From Pagrus major (lineage: Eukaryota; Chordata; Actinopteri; Spariformes; Sparidae), in assembly GCF_040436345.1 (NCBI RefSeq), contig NC_133234.1, forward strand, positions 11,222,446 through 11,286,445: a DNA stretch of 64,000 nucleotides. The letters are read 5' to 3'. The position numbers and the translations under genes are program-made. Below are positions 60,880 to 64,000 of this stretch, one piece after another. Every line of letters starts with the position of its first letter. Position 1 is the first letter of the stretch. The notes under the pieces were generated by a model. The model saw nothing but the letters and a program-made list of their open reading frames with translations. It was not told the origin of the DNA and searched no databases.

Positions 60880-62070
60880 ATGGGGGCGAACGCAGCAGGA
60901 AGCATATTTTGGGCCTATTTTCTGGTGCTGCTTCCTGTGACAGGTACATGTCACATCACATCATTGCTGTTATTGTTGGAAAGCTGTGTTAATCAGCCAA
61001 CTTTGTGTTTTATTTCAGTTGGACTATCACCACCTGGGTGTGTGACCTACAAACACAGAGAGATCTGTGGCTTTATAGGCTCATCGATAGAGTTTTCCTG
61101 CTCCTACCCCAAAAAATTATCGTCCATCTGGAGTTCAGGATGGTCCAGAAAATCTCCTCCCAACATGAAACCTGAACTCTTGACACATTTGCCGAATTAT
61201 TTGAACCGAATGACCTACCTTGAACGTGGAACAAATAACTGCATGCTGAAACTTGCAGACTTGAAAAAGAGTGATGCATCTATTTACTACTTTACGTACA
61301 GTTACAGAAATTTTATGGGTCGACACGTGGCATGTAAAGGCGTCCCTGGTGTGAGACTCCACATTTTTGACTCTCCTGTTGGCATCCTGGTGGAGAAGCT
61401 TGTTAGGGGACAGAATGGGCCTGTTGCAAATTATACAGTGACAAAGGGTCAGAAGATAAGGCTGACTTGTGTCCCCACCTGTGCTGTGAATCTGAACTAC
61501 AACCCAGGCTACATCTGGTACAAGAACAGCCTGCAATTAAATGGCAGCAGAGCGAACTCGCCCTTCTTGTCTTTGGGCTCAGTCAGTAATAAGGACACAG
61601 GCAGTTATGTCTGTGTCATGATTGGCTACAAAGATCTCCCCTCGTCTGCTGTCAACCTCACAGTCCAGAGAAGATTCAGAGGGGTGTCAGATAAATTCCC
61701 TGACGGTGGATCAAAAATGGACAGTGTACCGACTCTGACACATGATTGTGATGCACAGAACTTCATAGGCCAAATCTTTCACAATTACCAGACACCCAAA
61801 GGCAAAAGAATGTTTATATACTCCATCATGATCGTCAGTGTTTGTGTTGGGTTGGTTATTGTTATAGTGGTGGCTGTAATAGTCCTTGAAGTAAAGAAGG
61901 AGAAGAGCAGAAGATGTGCTGGTTCAGTACCTGCGCCTCCCAGCCCCGGCAGTGACGTCTACATGGATCTGGATATCAACTCCACATCTGCTGTATATGA
62001 CACACTGGACACAGTGAGAGGCAGCTCTGCTCCCCACGCTGTTTATGATTACATACGCCAGCCTGAATGA
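60880..62070 (+). CDS. Siglec/CD22-like two-Ig-domain membrane receptor with ITAM-like tail
   Basis: Two exons: 60880-60943 (signal peptide; ATG in context accaATGG) and 61019-62070 (TGA), with a 75 bp GT-AG intron in phase 1, giving 371 residues. There is a signal peptide (about 1-24), a V-type Ig domain (about 28-138), a second Ig domain (about 140-238), a stalk, a transmembrane helix (about 288-311) and a basic-start tail. Siglec hallmarks: V-domain cysteines C49 (B strand) and C96 (E strand) instead of a B-F pair, plus C38 and the C172-x3-C176 pair in domain 2, as in the Siglec interdomain disulfide. Domain 2 has W188 and the DTGSYVC motif (C220). Family members are immune-cell receptors for sialylated glycans. 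T114 sits where the ligand-binding Arg is expected. Tail tyrosines are Y336, Y348, Y364 and Y366. No specific orthologue is recognised. Confidence 0.84.
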   Translation: MGANAAGSIFWAYFLVLLPVTGTCHITSLLLLLESCVNQPTLCFISVGLSPPGCVTYKHREICGFIGSSIEFSCSYPKKLSSIWSSGWSRKSPPNMKPELLTHLPNYLNRMTYLERGTNNCMLKLADLKKSDASIYYFTYSYRNFMGRHVACKGVPGVRLHIFDSPVGILVEKLVRGQNGPVANYTVTKGQKIRLTCVPTCAVNLNYNPGYIWYKNSLQLNGSRANSPFLSLGSVSNKDTGSYVCVMIGYKDLPSSAVNLTVQRRFRGVSDKFPDGGSKMDSVPTLTHDCDAQNFIGQIFHNYQTPKGKRMFIYSIMIVSVCVGLVIVIVVAVIVLEVKKEKSRRCAGSVPAPPSPGSDVYMDLDINSTSAVYDTLDTVRGSSAPHAVYDYIRQPE

Positions 62071-62298
62071 GAGAGATATTTAAAAGCAGCCCACGGTTTT
62101 GCATATTATAGCCGCTGTATACATTTCATATTATTTATACCTAGTTGTTACATTGCTATCAATTTTGGAAATGCAATTGAATGTAGTTTATTTTACTACT
62201 ATATGGAAATGAACTCGACTTGGACTTAGAGACTGCAAATAAGTGGTACATTCAATTGCTTTCAAGCTGTTACTGTCATTATCACTGGAAAAAGACTT

Positions 62299-62640
62299 AA
62301 AGATATAATATGTAAATTTCTGCATGAAAATGTCTAAAAATGACTAGACCTCTGTTAGACATTGAGTTGTAACGGTGCCTTTTATTTGGTCAACTTATGC
62401 TTTAACTTCCAGTGACACATCAGATGATTCGAGAGAGCCAGGAAGGAGGTATGTGAATGTGACTAAATGTAACGCAGATAAAACTTTAATACATTACCTC
62501 ATTCACAAATGAGTCTGCCTGAGTCATGTCGGATAGATTTTAATCAGCAATGGCGGTTGATGATCCCACAGTACTTCTCGACATCATCAAACTATGTCTT
62601 TTCGATTTCATTGTTTTGGCTCGTGATCCATCCATTTAAG
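62299..62640 (+). mobile_element. TIR family 3 element, second copy
   Basis: Begins aagatataatatgtaaattt and is colinear with 58123-58540 in the same orientation. The right end is around 'gatccatccatttaagtagt'. It starts about 230 bp after the Siglec-like stop codon, so it may fall in the 3' UTR. Confidence 0.55.
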
Positions 62641-62666
62641 TAGTTAAGTAGTAGTTGTGATATTTC

Positions 62667-63298
62667 AGGCCTTGTCTACATGAATATGGATATTTTTTTT
62701 TTACCTCTGACATGGAAAAGTGCAATGAAACGGTTATCCAAGTTGGAATTCCCCTATCGGAAACTCAATATCCACGAAGCCGGGCTTCTCCGACATGAAC
62801 ACAGATAACACCGCAGCAGTACGGCAGCCTGCACAGTGAACAACTACCTTTTATCCTTTCATCACTTTTTATTTCATGTAGTGTTTTTGTCTTTGCAACC
62901 ATGCAATCTGAACCTACTCCTCCCGTCTCTTTTTAAGTGCCCTTATCTGTTAAATCAGCGGTTGTAGTTGCTTGTGAAGTTCACAGACTTTTCCAGAGCA
63001 GATGCACTGGGAGGCATCGGGAATACCGACTCGGAAATCCCGACTTCTGACTTTTGATTGCAGCATTAGCTTACTATGCATGCTCAGAATGTTCTTCTCT
63101 GGTATTTGTCATATCGTTGGTGTAGACTTTATCGCCACCTGTTGGCCTGGCATGCTTGTTTGGAATTGTTTTTACTTTCTCATTTCTGCAGAAATATTTT
63201 ATAAAACAAAGGTTGTGTAAACAGAATTTTTGTTTAAACCGAGTCGGAGAATATCTGTTTTCAAAAGATATTTATATACACGTGTAGACAAGGCTTCA
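62667..63298. mobile_element. DNA transposon remnant, TIR 'ggccttgtctaca'
   Basis: The left end is aggccttgtctacatgaata. The right end, tacacgtgtagacaaggctt, reverse-complemented reads aagccttgtctacacgtgta. The 632 bp interior has no transposase motif, so it is non-autonomous or decayed. Confidence 0.6.
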
Positions 63299-63715
63299 GT
63301 CTGGACCAAAGCGGTGAACTGACCACTCACCAGACAGACTGACATACCAACCCTGGAGCCACACCGCTATGTTTAAAAATGATCAAAGCCTCAGAATGCA
63401 AGTGGTTCAACTTTACCAAAAGTATGTTTTAACTTCTCCATGTAAAAAATATAATTATATTTTTATGGTAACATAAACCTTTTGGGTTTAATATTCATTT
63501 CAAGTTTTGTGAGACAAAATGCTCAAACCTGAAAGTGTGTTTTTTTGCATTTATTTATCTGTTTTATGAGAGTTGTTCGATATAAGTACCACAAACCTTT
63601 GAACGTGATAAGGATCTAAAATGAAAAGGGTGTATCTAACTGCCAAAACTCCAACTTTATGTCATCCCTCTCTGTTTCCGTGTGTGTGTCTCTGTACCTG
63701 CATGTGCCATCATCT

Positions 63716-63716
63716 G

Positions 63717-63779
<63 letters not shown>
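63716..63779. repeat. (GT)n microsatellite
   Basis: About 31 perfect GT units. Confidence 0.95.
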
Positions 63780-63781
<2 letters not shown>

Positions 63782-64000
63782 CAGCAGCTCCAGCTAATGA
63801 CATAAGTAAGCAGACGTGTTCAACAACGTATCGGTGCATGTAAACATTGTACGCTGCAGCAGTTTCCTCCTCCCTCCCTCCCTCCCTCCCTCCTCTCCTT
63901 CTGTTCCTCCATGCTTTTATCTCTCCTCTTATCTCCTGCCCTCTAAATCTGCTCATCCATCGCTCTTCTGTCTCGCCTCTATCTGTTTATCTGTCTCTCT

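Larger units (their letters stand above)
62071..64000. other. Downstream of the Siglec-like gene: repeats, no gene seen
   Basis: Contains a TIR family 3 copy (62299-62640), another long TIR element (62667-63298), a 'ctggaccaaa' repeat end (about 63300-63365), (GT)n (63716-63779) and a (CTCC)n run (about 63866-63892). The frame at 63002-63220 lies inside the TIR element and matches nothing I know. Confidence 0.5.

Noticed and set aside
63002-63220. 72-codon frame downstream of the Siglec-like gene
   Set aside because: Lies wholly inside a TIR element and has no recognisable domain.
1-64000. CRISPR arrays, bacterial operons, tRNA or rRNA genes
   Set aside because: None seen. All regular repeats are eukaryotic microsatellites or TIR elements, and all genes are spliced vertebrate genes.

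Overview
This window is vertebrate nuclear DNA, and the repeats and gene set point to a ray-finned (probably percomorph) teleost. The genes are split by GT-AG introns. The proteins match vertebrate families exon by exon. The noncoding DNA is full of short terminal-inverted-repeat (TIR) elements of the 'ttaaaggtgc...' type, (CA)n and (TC)n microsatellites, a Rex3-like LINE tail and a Ty3/gypsy LTR element. No bacterial-style operon, CRISPR array, tRNA or rRNA was seen.

Layout. 1-799: start of gag and the 5' LTR of a minus-strand Ty3/gypsy retrotransposon running off the left edge. 4510-5929 (+): last two coding exons of mosmo, a Smoothened attenuator; its first exon is not in the window. 9660-16977 (-): tmem235, a claudin-fold membrane protein, convergent with mosmo. 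18960-21716 (-): birc5 (survivin), four exons. 22323-28005 (+): faap100, eight exons, head to head with birc5 across a roughly 600 bp CpG-containing shared promoter. 32070-41107 (-): fscn2 (retinal fascin), six coding exons, convergent with faap100. About 41.1-60.8 kb is gene-poor, rich in microsatellites and TIR elements, with an orphan CpG island at about 47.9-48.3 kb. 60880-62070 (+): a two-Ig-domain Siglec/CD22-like receptor with tyrosine motifs in its tail. The rest is TIR elements and a (GT)n tract.

The tmem235-birc5 and faap100-fscn2 pairs are, to my knowledge, both neighbours on human 17q25.3, whereas MOSMO is on human 16p12, so two ancestral blocks meet near 6-9 kb. The genes do not form one pathway. 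birc5 (mitosis) and faap100 (Fanconi core complex) are both plausible cell-cycle genes and share a promoter carrying CCAAT, E2F-like and CHR-like motifs. The most unusual locus is the Siglec-like gene. It keeps the Siglec disulfide pattern but has Thr where the sialic-acid-binding Arg should be. Its tail has ITAM-like rather than ITIM-like spacing. Most of it lies in one exon, and three TIR families crowd around it.

Exon borders were set by hand from splice consensus plus reading-frame continuity. The summed coding lengths (222, 143, 866, 491 and 372 codons including stop) are all in frame, which supports them, but single borders could be off by a base or two.
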